From positions 62,001-126,000 of the forward strand of contig CAVYXV010000007.1 in NCBI GenBank assembly GCA_963772585.1: a stretch of DNA of 64,000 nucleotides. The letters are read 5' to 3'. The stretch's first letter is position 1. Every line of letters begins with the position of its first letter. The translations under genes and the position numbers were made by a program. Source of the stretch: CAVVXN01 sp963772585 (GTDB lineage Bacteria; Planctomycetota; PLA2; JAEUHO01). Shown piece after piece: positions 15,288 to 24,489 of the stretch. The notes beneath the pieces were generated by a model. It was not told the DNA's origin and did not search any database. It saw only the letters and a program-made list of their open reading frames with translations.

Positions 15288-16859
15288 ATGACACGACTCC
15301 TCGGTTGGCCGCTGCTCCTTGCCCTCCTCGCCCTCCCCGCCCTGGCGGACGAGGCGGCGGGTCCGGTGATTCCCTTCGAGACCGGGACAGGCTTTCAACC
15401 GGCGAACATCGTGGACGCGTGCGTCCTGGCCGAGCTGAACAAGCGGGGGATCGAGCCCGCCAATCCCTGCTCGGACGAGGTCTTCGTCCGCCGGCTCTAC
15501 GTGGACCTGCTGGGGCAGCTCCCCGAGCCCTGGGACGTGCGGCGGTTCCTGGCGGACCCCCGGACCGATCGCCGCGCCCGGCTGATCGACGAGCTGCTCG
15601 AGCATCCCGCCTTCGTTGACTACTGGACCCTCAAGTGGGGCGACCTCCTCCGGGTCAAGGCCGAGTTCCCCATCAAACTCTGGCCGAACGGGGTCCACGC
15701 CTACCACCGGTGGATCTTCGAGGCGATCCGCGACGACGTGCCGTACGACCGCTTCGTCCGGGCACTCCTCACGTCGAGCGGCAGCAACTTCCGCGTGGCG
15801 CCCGTGAATTTCTTCCGGGCGATCCAGGGAAACTCCCCGGAGGACCGCGCGGCGGCGGTGGCCCTCACCTTCATGGGCGTCCGGTTCGAGAAGTGGTCCA
15901 AGGAACGTCGCGAGGGCATGGCGGCGTTCTTCTCGAGGCTCCTCCTCAAGCCCACGGCCGAGTGGAAGGAGGAGATCCTCGTCCACGACCCCGCGCCCGC
16001 CCCGCCGCTCCACGCCGTGTTCCCGGACGGTCGCGAGGTGACCGTCCCCTCCGACGTGGACCCGAGGACGGTCTTCGCCGATTGGCTGATCGACGACCAG
16101 AACCCGTACTTCGCGAGGGCCATCGCCAACCGCGTGTGGTACTGGCTGATGGGGCGGGGCATCGTCCAGGAACCCGACGACATCCGGCCGGACAACCCGC
16201 CGTCGAACCCGGCGCTCCTCCTCTGCCTCGAGCGGGCGCTGGTCCGCGCCCACTACGACCTGAAGGCGATCTTTCGCCTGATCCTGAACTCACGGACCTA
16301 CCAGGCCTCGCCCATCCCCCGCAGCCGCGATCCGGAGGCGGAGGCCCAGTTCGCCCACTATCTCGTGCGCCGCCTCGACGCCGAGGTGCTGATCGACGCC
16401 CTGTGTCGCCTGGACGACCGGGGCGAGACCTACCAGAGCATCGTGCCCGAGCCGTTCACGATCCTGCCCGACATGAAGCGGTCCGTGAAGCTGGAGGACG
16501 GCACGATCACGAGTCCCTTCCTGGAGATGTTCGGGCGGCCTTCCCGTGACACGGGCTACGAGTCGGAGCGCGACAACGAGCCGACCAGCGCCCAACGCCT
16601 CTTCCTGCTGAACTCGACGGAGGTCCAGCAGCGCCTGGAGCGCAGCCCTTGGATGAGGCGGCTGATCCGCGCCTCCGGAGGCAACCACCTGGGCCTCATC
16701 CGGGCGCTCTATCTCGCCCTGCTCTCCCGCACGCCGACGGCCGGGGAGCTGGACACCGCGGCCGCCTACTTCAAGGGCCCCGGCCGCAACCCGTCCCAGG
16801 CGGCGATCGACCTCGCCTGGGCGCTGCTCAACTCCAAGGAGTTCCTGTACCGACACTAG
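15288..16859 (+). CDS. PSCyt2/PSD1 (DUF1549-DUF1553) planctomycete surface protein
   Basis: 523 residues from ATG 15288, which opens a Sec signal (LLGWPLLLALLALPALA). DUF1549 features come first: DEVFVRRLYVDLLGQLPEPWDVRRFLADP and FVDYWTLKWGDLLRVK. DUF1553 follows: NPYFARAIANRVWYWLMGRGIVQEPDDIRPDNPPSNP, LILNSRTYQASP and a C-terminal NSKEFLYRH. The N-terminal cytochrome c (PSCyt1) domain that often precedes these is absent; the protein starts directly at PSCyt2. It is the first of a three-gene operon with a DUF1501 and a PPC-domain protein, an arrangement characteristic of Planctomycetota. Its role is unproven; polysaccharide-related or surface functions have been suggested for the family. Confidence 0.92.
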   Translation: MTRLLGWPLLLALLALPALADEAAGPVIPFETGTGFQPANIVDACVLAELNKRGIEPANPCSDEVFVRRLYVDLLGQLPEPWDVRRFLADPRTDRRARLIDELLEHPAFVDYWTLKWGDLLRVKAEFPIKLWPNGVHAYHRWIFEAIRDDVPYDRFVRALLTSSGSNFRVAPVNFFRAIQGNSPEDRAAAVALTFMGVRFEKWSKERREGMAAFFSRLLLKPTAEWKEEILVHDPAPAPPLHAVFPDGREVTVPSDVDPRTVFADWLIDDQNPYFARAIANRVWYWLMGRGIVQEPDDIRPDNPPSNPALLLCLERALVRAHYDLKAIFRLILNSRTYQASPIPRSRDPEAEAQFAHYLVRRLDAEVLIDALCRLDDRGETYQSIVPEPFTILPDMKRSVKLEDGTITSPFLEMFGRPSRDTGYESERDNEPTSAQRLFLLNSTEVQQRLERSPWMRRLIRASGGNHLGLIRALYLALLSRTPTAGELDTAAAYFKGPGRNPSQAAIDLAWALLNSKEFLYRH

Positions 16860-16881
16860 GCCTAGGCTGGATGGACGTGTC

Positions 16882-18228
16882 ATGAGCCAAGAGAGAATCA
16901 CCCGCCGGGAAGCCGTCGCGCGGACCGCGCTCGGCGCCGCCGCCGCGGTCGCCGTGGCCAAGGGAGCCCCGCGGGTCTGGGCTTCGCCCCGGCAGACGCC
17001 CCGCGGAGCCGAGCCCCGCGCCAAGGCGGTCATCGAGATCTGGATGGCCGGCGGCCCGTCCCACATCGACACGTTCGACCCCAAACCCGGGGCCGGACGC
17101 GACTACTGCGGTCCCCTGGACCAGCCGGTCGCGACGAAGGCGAATGGCATGCGCATCGGCCAATCGCTGCCGATGATCGCGGAACAGGGCGACAAATTCT
17201 CGCTGATCCGTTCGATGACGCACGGGATCAACGGGCACGAGACCGCCGCCTACACCATGCAGACCGGCCGCCGGACCGGAGAGGGCGAGAAGGCGCTCGT
17301 CTTCCCGTCCTTCGGCGCCGTGGTGTCCATGTTCAAGGGGTACGAGCACGGCTACCGCGGGATGATCCCGCCGTACGTCGTCCTCACCCGCCCGCAGGGG
17401 CGCTTCGCCGTGGAGGGCTTCCTCGGGCTCGCCCACAAGCCCTTCGTCACCGGCGGCGACCCGCGCCGCGACCGCTTTGCCGTGGAGGGCATCGTCCTCG
17501 ATGGCGTGAGCGACGAGCGCCAGAAGTCGCGGCGGGAGCTGCTCGGCAAGCTCGACACCCTCGGCGGGGCCCTCCCCGGCGAGCCCGCGTTCGAGAAGCT
17601 GAAGGAGGCCCAGGAGAAAGCCTACGACCTGATCCTCGGGGACGCGGGGAAGGTCTTCGACCTGACGACCGAGACGGACGCCGTCCGCGATCGGTACGGA
17701 CGGACCACGTTCGGCCAGTCCTGCCTCGCCGCGCGCCGTCTCGTCGAGCAGGGGGTCCCCTACGTGACGGTGAACGTCGGGGGATGGGACACCCACAAGC
17801 GGCACTTCGAGGCGATGCGCCAGCGGCTGCCCGACTTCGACCGCGGGCTCTCCGCCCTGCTGGAGGACCTCCACCAGCGCGGGACGCTGGAGAGCACGAT
17901 CCTCTGGTGCACCGGCGAGTTCGGCCGCACGCCGAAGGTGATGTGGGAGGAGCCCTGGAACGGCGGGAGGGGGCACTTCGGCCAGGCCTTCTCGGTCCTG
18001 GTCGCCGGCGGCGGCTTCCAGGGCGGGCGGGTGGTCGGCGAGACCAACGAGACCGCCACCGAGGTGGTCGAGCGCCCGGTCGCGCCGCACGACCTGTTCG
18101 CGACCATGCACGAGCTGCTGGGCATCGACCCGGACGGTCCGCTGCCCAACCCGCGCGGCCTCGACGTGACCGTGCAGCCGCCCTCGAAGACGGGACGGGG
18201 CGTCGGCCGGCTCCGGGAGCTCACGTGA
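16882..18228 (+). CDS. DUF1501 family protein
   Basis: 448 residues from ATG 16882. The N-terminus ITRREAVARTALGAAAAVAVA resembles a twin-arginine export signal, as is usual for DUF1501. The alkaline-phosphatase-like fold is seen in EIWMAGGPSHIDTFDPKPGAG, VNVGGWDTHKRHFEAM, STILWCTGEFGRTPK and GRGHFGQAFSVLVAGGGFQGG, followed by a C-terminal DLFATMHELLGIDP. Length and motif order are typical of full-length members. It probably works in the periplasm or at the surface with the PSD1 protein just upstream. Its stop overlaps the GTG of the PPC gene (GTGA). Confidence 0.93.
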   Translation: MSQERITRREAVARTALGAAAAVAVAKGAPRVWASPRQTPRGAEPRAKAVIEIWMAGGPSHIDTFDPKPGAGRDYCGPLDQPVATKANGMRIGQSLPMIAEQGDKFSLIRSMTHGINGHETAAYTMQTGRRTGEGEKALVFPSFGAVVSMFKGYEHGYRGMIPPYVVLTRPQGRFAVEGFLGLAHKPFVTGGDPRRDRFAVEGIVLDGVSDERQKSRRELLGKLDTLGGALPGEPAFEKLKEAQEKAYDLILGDAGKVFDLTTETDAVRDRYGRTTFGQSCLAARRLVEQGVPYVTVNVGGWDTHKRHFEAMRQRLPDFDRGLSALLEDLHQRGTLESTILWCTGEFGRTPKVMWEEPWNGGRGHFGQAFSVLVAGGGFQGGRVVGETNETATEVVERPVAPHDLFATMHELLGIDPDGPLPNPRGLDVTVQPPSKTGRGVGRLRELT

Positions 18229-20573
18229 CGAGAGTCCGGCTCGTCCCGCTCCTGCTGCTCCTGGCCGTCCTGGGGGCACCGTCCGTTCGCGGGGCGGAGC
18301 AGCCCACGAACCGGTACGAGCCCCACATCGGCTACGCCTACCCCGCCGGCGGTCAGGTCGGGACGCGCTTCAAGGTCAAGGTCGGCGGGCAGTTCCTCCG
18401 CAACATCGTCTACGCCCACGTCTCGGGCGAGGGCGTCACGGCGGTCGTGGACATGTACGTCCCCCCGCCGCGGAACCTGGACGCCGCCCAGCGCCGCCTG
18501 CTGCAGCAGCGCCTCGTGGCATTGATCCAGAAGAAGCGCGGCGTCGCCACCGGCCAGCGCGCACCCCGGGAGCGGAAGCCGCCGGCGGGGAAGGACGGCG
18601 AGGAGGTGAAGCTCCCGGAGCACCCCCTCCTCGAGGACCTCGAGTCGAAGAGCCTCCAGGAACTCCAGGACATCGCGCGCTACTTCTTCGTGCGGATCGA
18701 CCCCCTGCAGCGCAAGAGCGCGATCGCCGAGTCGGTCTACCTCGACGTGACCATCGCGCCGACCGTCAACCCCGGCCCCCGCGAGCTCCGCCTGGAGACG
18801 AAACAGGGGGTCTCGAACCCGATCCGTTTCCAGGTCGGGTCGATCCCGGAGGTCCGCGAGTCGGAGCCGCTGCGTCCGGAGTGGGGCCGGAACGACGTCT
18901 ACCAGACGCCGGTCGTCGTGAACGGACAGATCCTCCCGCGAGACGAGGACCGTTTCCGGTTCCGCGCGACCAAGGGCCAGGAGCTCGTGCTCCGGGCGGA
19001 GGCGAGGGCCCTCGTCCCCTTCCAGGCCGACTCGGTCCCCGGTTGGATGCAGGCGGTCCTCACCCTCTACGACGACCAGGGGAAGGAGGTCGCCTACGCC
19101 GACGACTACCGGTACGACCCGGACCCCGTCCTGACCTTCGAGGTCCCGAAGGACGGGGTGTACGAGGTGCAGATCGCGGACGCCATCTCCCGCGGCCGGG
19201 ACGACTTCGTCTACCGCCTCTCGATCGGCGAACTGCCCTTCATCACGCGGGTCTTCCCGCTCGGCGGTCGGCGCGGCGAGCTGACCTTCGCCCAGGTGCA
19301 GGGCGACAACCTCGAACTCCACCGCCTGCCGCTCGACACGGGCGGCGCGACGGGGGGCGTGCGCGAGGCCGCGTGGGGCGGCGGAGCGGGACGGACGAAC
19401 CGCGTCGCCTATGCCGTGGACGACCTGCCCGAAGCCGTGGAGGCGGAGCCGAACGGCATCGACCAGCCGCAGGCGATCACCCTCCCCGTCGTGATGAACG
19501 GCCGGATCGACGCCTCGGGCGACGTGGACGCCTACGCCTTCGAGGGCCGCCGCGGTCAGCAGGTGGCGGTCGAGGTGAAGGCTCGGGTGCTCGGTTCCCC
19601 CCTCGACTCGGTGATCCGGCTGGTCGGCGAGGACGGCCAGGTCGTGGCCTGGAACGACGACCACGTCCCCGAAGGGCTCACGGTTCGCGCCCTGGGCCTG
19701 CAGACGCACCACGCCGACTCGTACCTGATGGCGAAGCTCCCGGCCAAGGGGCGCTACACCGTCCGGATCGCCGACGTCACGGCCCACGGCGGACCGGCCT
19801 ACGCCTACCGGCTCCGCGTGAGCGAGCCGCGCCCCGACGTCGATCTCTACTGCACGCCTTCGACGGTGAACATCCCGGCCGGACGCGCGGCGATGATCGC
19901 CATCCACGCCATCCGTCACGACGGCTTCGACGAGGACGTGGAGGTCGAGCTGGCGGACGGCCCCGAGGAACTCGAGCTCGTCGGCGGGTTCCTCCCTGCG
20001 GGCCAGGACAAGATCTGGATGACGCTCACGGCTCCCGGTCACGGGCTTCCCCGACCCGTGAAGCTCCACCTGGTGGGGCGGACGAAGGTGGGGGGGCAGG
20101 ACGTCGTCCGGCCCGTGACCCCCGCCGACGACGTCATGCAGGCGTTCCTGTGGCGGCACATCGTCCCTGCCCAGGAGCTCGTCTGCGCCGTCCAGGGCGG
20201 GAACCGGAACATCCCGCGGGTCCTGCTCCACGACGAGGAACCGATCCGCGTCCCCCTGGGGGGCAGGGCGCGGGCCCGGTTCGACGTCAAGGGGCGCGTG
20301 CCCGTGATGGAGCTTCGCTTCGAGCCCATCGCTCCGCCGAAGGGCATCACGGTGGGGGAAGTGAAGGCCATGGGGGACGGCTTCACCGTAGAGGTGAAGG
20401 CCGGCCGGGAAGCCGAGAGGAGCGGTCGCGTCGAGAACCTCATCGTGGAGGCCTTCGTCGAGAGGGAGATCCGGCCGAAGAAGAAGGACGGGAAGAAGCA
20501 GGGCAAGATCCAGAAGCGCCGTTACTCGCTCGGCGTGCTACCCGCGATCCCCTACACCGTCGTGCGGCGGTAG
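18225..20573 (+). CDS. Secreted PPC-domain surface protein
   Basis: 782 residues from GTG 18225, overlapping the DUF1501 stop. A signal peptide (LVPLLLLLAVLGAPSVRG) is followed by an IPT/TIG-like or Ig-like opening (YAYPAGGQVGTRFKVKVGGQFL) and a charged helical insert near 90-150. Two pre-peptidase C-terminal type sandwiches follow (DRFRFRATKGQELVLRAEAR...VPKDGVYEVQIAD, and VDAYAFEGRRGQQVAVEVKAR...LPAKGRYTVRIADV). The C-terminus is lysine-rich (KKKDGKKQGK) before a final strand. No catalytic motif is seen. It is the likely structural or substrate-binding partner of the PSD1/DUF1501 operon, anchored at the cell surface (inferred). Confidence 0.9.
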   Translation: MTRVRLVPLLLLLAVLGAPSVRGAEQPTNRYEPHIGYAYPAGGQVGTRFKVKVGGQFLRNIVYAHVSGEGVTAVVDMYVPPPRNLDAAQRRLLQQRLVALIQKKRGVATGQRAPRERKPPAGKDGEEVKLPEHPLLEDLESKSLQELQDIARYFFVRIDPLQRKSAIAESVYLDVTIAPTVNPGPRELRLETKQGVSNPIRFQVGSIPEVRESEPLRPEWGRNDVYQTPVVVNGQILPRDEDRFRFRATKGQELVLRAEARALVPFQADSVPGWMQAVLTLYDDQGKEVAYADDYRYDPDPVLTFEVPKDGVYEVQIADAISRGRDDFVYRLSIGELPFITRVFPLGGRRGELTFAQVQGDNLELHRLPLDTGGATGGVREAAWGGGAGRTNRVAYAVDDLPEAVEAEPNGIDQPQAITLPVVMNGRIDASGDVDAYAFEGRRGQQVAVEVKARVLGSPLDSVIRLVGEDGQVVAWNDDHVPEGLTVRALGLQTHHADSYLMAKLPAKGRYTVRIADVTAHGGPAYAYRLRVSEPRPDVDLYCTPSTVNIPAGRAAMIAIHAIRHDGFDEDVEVELADGPEELELVGGFLPAGQDKIWMTLTAPGHGLPRPVKLHLVGRTKVGGQDVVRPVTPADDVMQAFLWRHIVPAQELVCAVQGGNRNIPRVLLHDEEPIRVPLGGRARARFDVKGRVPVMELRFEPIAPPKGITVGEVKAMGDGFTVEVKAGREAERSGRVENLIVEAFVEREIRPKKKDGKKQGKIQKRRYSLGVLPAIPYTVVRR

Positions 20574-20588
20574 CGCCCCTCCGACGCC

Positions 20589-21305
20589 TCAACTACCTTC
20601 CTGCGCCGCCGCCTTCAGCTTGCGGACCATGTCGCGGTTGAGCGTGCCGCGGAGCTTGTAGTCGACGGCGGTCTGGCGCTCGAGGAACGCCTTGAGCTTC
20701 TCCTGTTCCCAGGCGACGAGCTTCGAGGGCGCCGTGGCCTCCACGTCGGCGCTGGCCTTCGCCTCGGTGAGGAAGCTCATCTCGCCGATGAACTGTCCCG
20801 ATTCGAGGTGGGCGATCGTCTTGTCGCCGACGACCACCACGGCGGCGCCGTCGCAGAGCAGGAGCATCTCGCGGACGACCTCCCCCTTGCGGACGAGGCG
20901 GGTGCCCGTGTCCACGTCCCGCCATTCGGCCAGCGTCAGGAGCCTCCGGAACTCACCGGGCGAGAGGGAACGAAAGACCCGCTCGTAGATGTCCCTCTCC
21001 AGGCCGTGCAGCGTCACCGGCCACCGCTCCCGGACCAGGAGGACGATCTGGAGGAAGTTGACGAAGACGAAGACCGTCTGCCATGCGATCGGCGTCCACA
21101 TCGGGTTGTCGCTGCACGTGAAGTAGAAGGGCATCATGGTCACGATCGCCACGATCGTGAGGGCGCGCAGCCAGAGGATGTCCCGGACGCTGTAGGAGAA
21201 GAGATAGAGGATGTTCGCGACGTGGACCCAGATGTCCGGGCCCGCGATCAAGAAGGCGATGACGTTCATGGCCAGCAGGGGCACGAGCAACGCCAGTTGG
21301 GCCAT
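20589..21305 (-). CDS. Popeye-like membrane protein with cyclic-nucleotide-binding domain
   Basis: 238 residues from ATG 21305. Three or four membrane helices (LALLVPLLAMNVIAFLIAG, WVHVANILYLFSYSVRDILWL, ALTIVAIVTMMPFYF, AWQTVFVFVNFLQIVLLV) precede a cNMP-binding beta-roll (LVRKGEVVREMLLLCDGAAVVVV, LESGQFIGEMSFL). Membrane helices followed by a cNMP roll, with NILYLFSYSVRD in the loop, is the layout of Popeye-domain proteins. In the phosphate-binding cassette the usual Arg after GExxxL is replaced (GEMSFLTEAKASADV), so binding of cAMP/cGMP by the classic contact is doubtful. It probably senses a nucleotide at the inner membrane; partner unknown. It converges on the PPC gene. Confidence 0.75.
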   Translation of the reverse strand: MAQLALLVPLLAMNVIAFLIAGPDIWVHVANILYLFSYSVRDILWLRALTIVAIVTMMPFYFTCSDNPMWTPIAWQTVFVFVNFLQIVLLVRERWPVTLHGLERDIYERVFRSLSPGEFRRLLTLAEWRDVDTGTRLVRKGEVVREMLLLCDGAAVVVVGDKTIAHLESGQFIGEMSFLTEAKASADVEATAPSKLVAWEQEKLKAFLERQTAVDYKLRGTLNRDMVRKLKAAAQEGS

Positions 21306-21474
21306 TCGGAACGGGTCCTCGCCGCCCGGGTCCTTCCCGGGTCACGGGAGCATAGCGAGAGGAGGAGGTGGGGCCCAGCGCCCCGGCCCCTGTTCACGGC
21401 TCGAATCCTTGGTAGAACTCCGCGCCGGGACGCGCCCCCAGGGCGCGCACGACGTCCTCCGGAGGAATCCAGGC

Positions 21475-24400
21475 ATGTGTCGTCTCGCGATCGGACTCGC
21501 GGCCGTCCTCACCGTGGCCGTGCTCCTCACCGGCCGCGGCCGGTGGACGGAGGGGACCGCCACGGCCGGCGAACAGCCCGCCAACAGGGTCGCCGGCACG
21601 ACCCCCCTGGGCCTCCAGGCGAAGGAGCACCCGCTCCCGCTCCCCTCGACGAAGACGCTCTTCGAGTACGAGGACCTGCTCTTCCCCTTCATCCTGAGTC
21701 GGGACTACGCCACCCGGCTCGGGTGGATCATGGACAAGGGTGTTCGGGACACCGGCCCGTACATCAAGAAGCAGTACTACGGGACCCACCCGGCCGTGCG
21801 CATCTTCTACTCGCCCAAGGTCATGTACTGGATGACGGGCAACCCCGACTACTGGCCGGAAGGAAAGGCGAAGGGACTCGCGGGGCCGAAGGCCCCGCGC
21901 GAAGGCGCCATCCCGGATGGCGGCATGATCGTCAAGGAGATGTTCCAGCCTCCCGCGATCCGGTACCGAGACATGAAGGAGGCCGACCTGGTCGCGACGC
22001 TCTACACGCCGACGTCGCCCGGTTGGACCGTCATGGTCAAGGACTCCCACGGCTCCCCCGACGGGTGGTTCTACGCAAGCGTCTGGAAGGGCCAGGAGCA
22101 CGACTCGCCGGAGACCTTCAACTATCCCCACGCCGGATTCGGCCTCGCGTGCATCCGATGCCACGCGGTCTCCGCCGAGAAGGGGACGTTCGCCGCGTTG
22201 CGCAACGTGAAGGGATTCGAAGGCGGCCCGCTCCAGTTCTTCGTCGATGACACGTGGCGCGACGTCGCGCGCGCGCTCCAGCCCTACAACGATCTGCGCG
22301 ACCGCCAGCTTCCCGCGTTCGAGGCGCGGGAGGAACCGGGCCCGTGCACGCCCGACGCCGAGTTCCTGACCACGTTCGACATGATGGACTGCGTGAAGGC
22401 CGAGAACGTCCGGACGTTTCCCTCGGAGGCGAACGACCACCTCCCCATGGACGCGGACGCCAGCCGGCAGTACATCACGTCGGACCAGTGCATGATGTGC
22501 CACAGCGGCGCCAACAGCCGCTTCGCCTTCGGTCCGATCATGTTCCTGGAGACCGACAAGGGCGGTCTGAACGTCTCCCCGTACGGGGAGTGGCGCTGGT
22601 CGCCGATGGGCCTCGCCGGCCGGGATCCCGTCTTCCATGCCCAGATCGAGAGCGAGATGTCCATGCTGAAGGACCGGCTGGGCGCGGAGAAGGGCAAGTT
22701 CTACAGCGACCAACTCGTGAACACCTGCCTGCGCTGCCACGGCGCCACGGGCAAGCGCGCCTTCGACCACGACCAGGGCGTCGGCGAGGAGTATTGGAGC
22801 GAGAAGGCCAACTTCCAGCTCGACTGGTTCTACATCACCGACCAGAAGGATCCCCGGAACAAATACGCGTCGATGATGCGCGACGGCATCAGCTGCCTGG
22901 TCTGCCACCGTCAGGTGAAGGACTACGACCACATCGCCGACTTCCTTGCGAACAACATCACCGGCCAGTTCGCCGTGGGGCCGGTCGGCGAGGCGTACGG
23001 GCCTTTCGAGAAGGTCGCCACGAAGCCCATGAAGACCGCTACGGGGCTCGAGCCGAAGCAGAGCACGTACATCAAGTCCTCCCGTCTCTGCGGCAGTTGC
23101 CACGTCGTCAACCTCCCCGTGGTGGACCGGCCGCTCGATGCCACCCCCGGCGACGACGACATGCCCGAAGACGAGGTGAAGCAGCTGCTCGCCTCCGAGA
23201 AGAACCCCAACTTCCAGGGATTCCTCCACCGCATCGAGCAGGCGACCTACCTGGAGTGGCTGAACAGCCGCTACCAAACCGAGTTCGGTGAGCCCGGGCC
23301 GCAGTCGAGGAACTGCCAGGACTGCCACATGCGGACGGAGTACCACAGCCGCGACGGCACCATCCGCGTGGACCCGATCCAGACGAAGATCGCGACGATC
23401 GAGGACCAGGACTATCCCGAGGCCGACCACCGCCTCCCGCTCGAGGACTTCACGACGACCTACCGCAAGGAGGGCTTTCGCCGCCACACGCTCCAGGGCC
23501 TGAACGTCTTCCTCGGGGAGGTGTTCCGGCAGTTCGGGGACACCCTCGGCGTGCGCATGGGCGACTTCGAGACCGCCACCAACGGTCTTGACTTCGCGCT
23601 GGACAACTTCGTCACGAACGCGCGCGAGAACACCGCGAAGGTGGAGATCGTCGGCGTCGATACCGACGCGAACCGGCTGGAGGCGAAGGTGAAGGTGACG
23701 AACCTCACCGGTCACCGCCTCCCGAGCGGCGTGGGCTTCCGACGCCTCTTCCTGGAGTTCGACGTCTACGACGAGAAGGACGGCCGTGAGCGCGTCTACT
23801 GGGCGTCGGGACGCACGAACGGCGTGGGCGTCCTGGTGGACTGGGACGGCAAGATCCTCCCCGAGGAGTTCCTCGTCGATCAGCGCTACCACCACCATCA
23901 CGACGTCATCACGAAGACGAACCAGGTCCAGGTCTACGAGGATCTGGCGACGGACGGCGACGGGCAGATCACGACGAGCTTCATCCGCCGGGCGCACCAC
24001 CTGAAGGACAACCGGCTGCTCCCCATCGGGTGGTCGAAGGAGGGGCCGAGTCCGGAGGTCCCGGCCGCGTTCGTCAAGGCCACCTGGCCCGGTCACGAGA
24101 CGGAGGACGACCCCGAGTACTGGGACGGGAGCGGCTCCGACGTGGTGACCTACCGCGTGACGCTGCCCGAGGGCGTGGACGCGTCCAAGCTCCACTGCCG
24201 GGCGACGCTCTACTCCCAGGCCTGGGCGCCCTACTTCCTGAAGCAGCGCTTCACGAACGTCCCGAAGGGCCCGGATGGCGAGGCGCGACGGCGGCTCTTC
24301 TACCTCGTCTCGCATCTCCAGACGAAGGGGACCGCGATCGAGGACTTCAAGTTCAGGATCCGCTCCGCGACGTGGCCCGCTCCCGAGGGCGCCGCGATGC

Positions 24401-24480
24401 CTCCCAAGCCGGCCGAGCCCGAGAAGACGAAGGACGGCGAAGAGCCCGAGGAGTGCCTCTCCGGCAAGGGGTGCGGATAG
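21475..24480 (+). CDS. Secreted six-heme cytochrome c, 1001 residues
   Basis: ATG 21475 follows GGAGGAATCC and opens a signal/anchor helix (LAIGLAAVLTVAVLLTG). Six CxxCH heme sites lie at residues about 226 (CIRCH), 339 (CMMCH), 418 (CLRCH), 474 (CLVCH), 539 (CGSCH) and 614 (CQDCH). They are widely spaced, unlike compact c7 or c554 modules, with several extra histidines between them that could be distal ligands. Residues 45-220 form an unassigned N-terminal domain. Residues 690-960 are beta-rich (NRLEAKVKVTNLTGHRLPSGVGFRRLFLEFDVY), as in multiheme oxidoreductases with a C-terminal sandwich. It ends CLSGKGCG. Location is periplasm or cell surface; electron donor and substrate are unknown. Monocistronic by spacing. 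Confidence 0.88.
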   Translation: MCRLAIGLAAVLTVAVLLTGRGRWTEGTATAGEQPANRVAGTTPLGLQAKEHPLPLPSTKTLFEYEDLLFPFILSRDYATRLGWIMDKGVRDTGPYIKKQYYGTHPAVRIFYSPKVMYWMTGNPDYWPEGKAKGLAGPKAPREGAIPDGGMIVKEMFQPPAIRYRDMKEADLVATLYTPTSPGWTVMVKDSHGSPDGWFYASVWKGQEHDSPETFNYPHAGFGLACIRCHAVSAEKGTFAALRNVKGFEGGPLQFFVDDTWRDVARALQPYNDLRDRQLPAFEAREEPGPCTPDAEFLTTFDMMDCVKAENVRTFPSEANDHLPMDADASRQYITSDQCMMCHSGANSRFAFGPIMFLETDKGGLNVSPYGEWRWSPMGLAGRDPVFHAQIESEMSMLKDRLGAEKGKFYSDQLVNTCLRCHGATGKRAFDHDQGVGEEYWSEKANFQLDWFYITDQKDPRNKYASMMRDGISCLVCHRQVKDYDHIADFLANNITGQFAVGPVGEAYGPFEKVATKPMKTATGLEPKQSTYIKSSRLCGSCHVVNLPVVDRPLDATPGDDDMPEDEVKQLLASEKNPNFQGFLHRIEQATYLEWLNSRYQTEFGEPGPQSRNCQDCHMRTEYHSRDGTIRVDPIQTKIATIEDQDYPEADHRLPLEDFTTTYRKEGFRRHTLQGLNVFLGEVFRQFGDTLGVRMGDFETATNGLDFALDNFVTNARENTAKVEIVGVDTDANRLEAKVKVTNLTGHRLPSGVGFRRLFLEFDVYDEKDGRERVYWASGRTNGVGVLVDWDGKILPEEFLVDQRYHHHHDVITKTNQVQVYEDLATDGDGQITTSFIRRAHHLKDNRLLPIGWSKEGPSPEVPAAFVKATWPGHETEDDPEYWDGSGSDVVTYRVTLPEGVDASKLHCRATLYSQAWAPYFLKQRFTNVPKGPDGEARRRLFYLVSHLQTKGTAIEDFKFRIRSATWPAPEGAAMPPKPAEPEKTKDGEEPEECLSGKGCG

Positions 24481-24489
24481 CCGTGCTCC

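Noticed and set aside
21395..21425. GGCTCGAATCC resembling a tRNA T-arm
   Set aside because: No acceptor stem, anticodon arm or D-arm can be folded around it.
21394..24315. Minus-strand open frame of about 970 codons across the cytochrome gene
   Set aside because: Antisense shadow of a high-GC gene; no signal peptide or known motif, while the plus strand has six heme sites.
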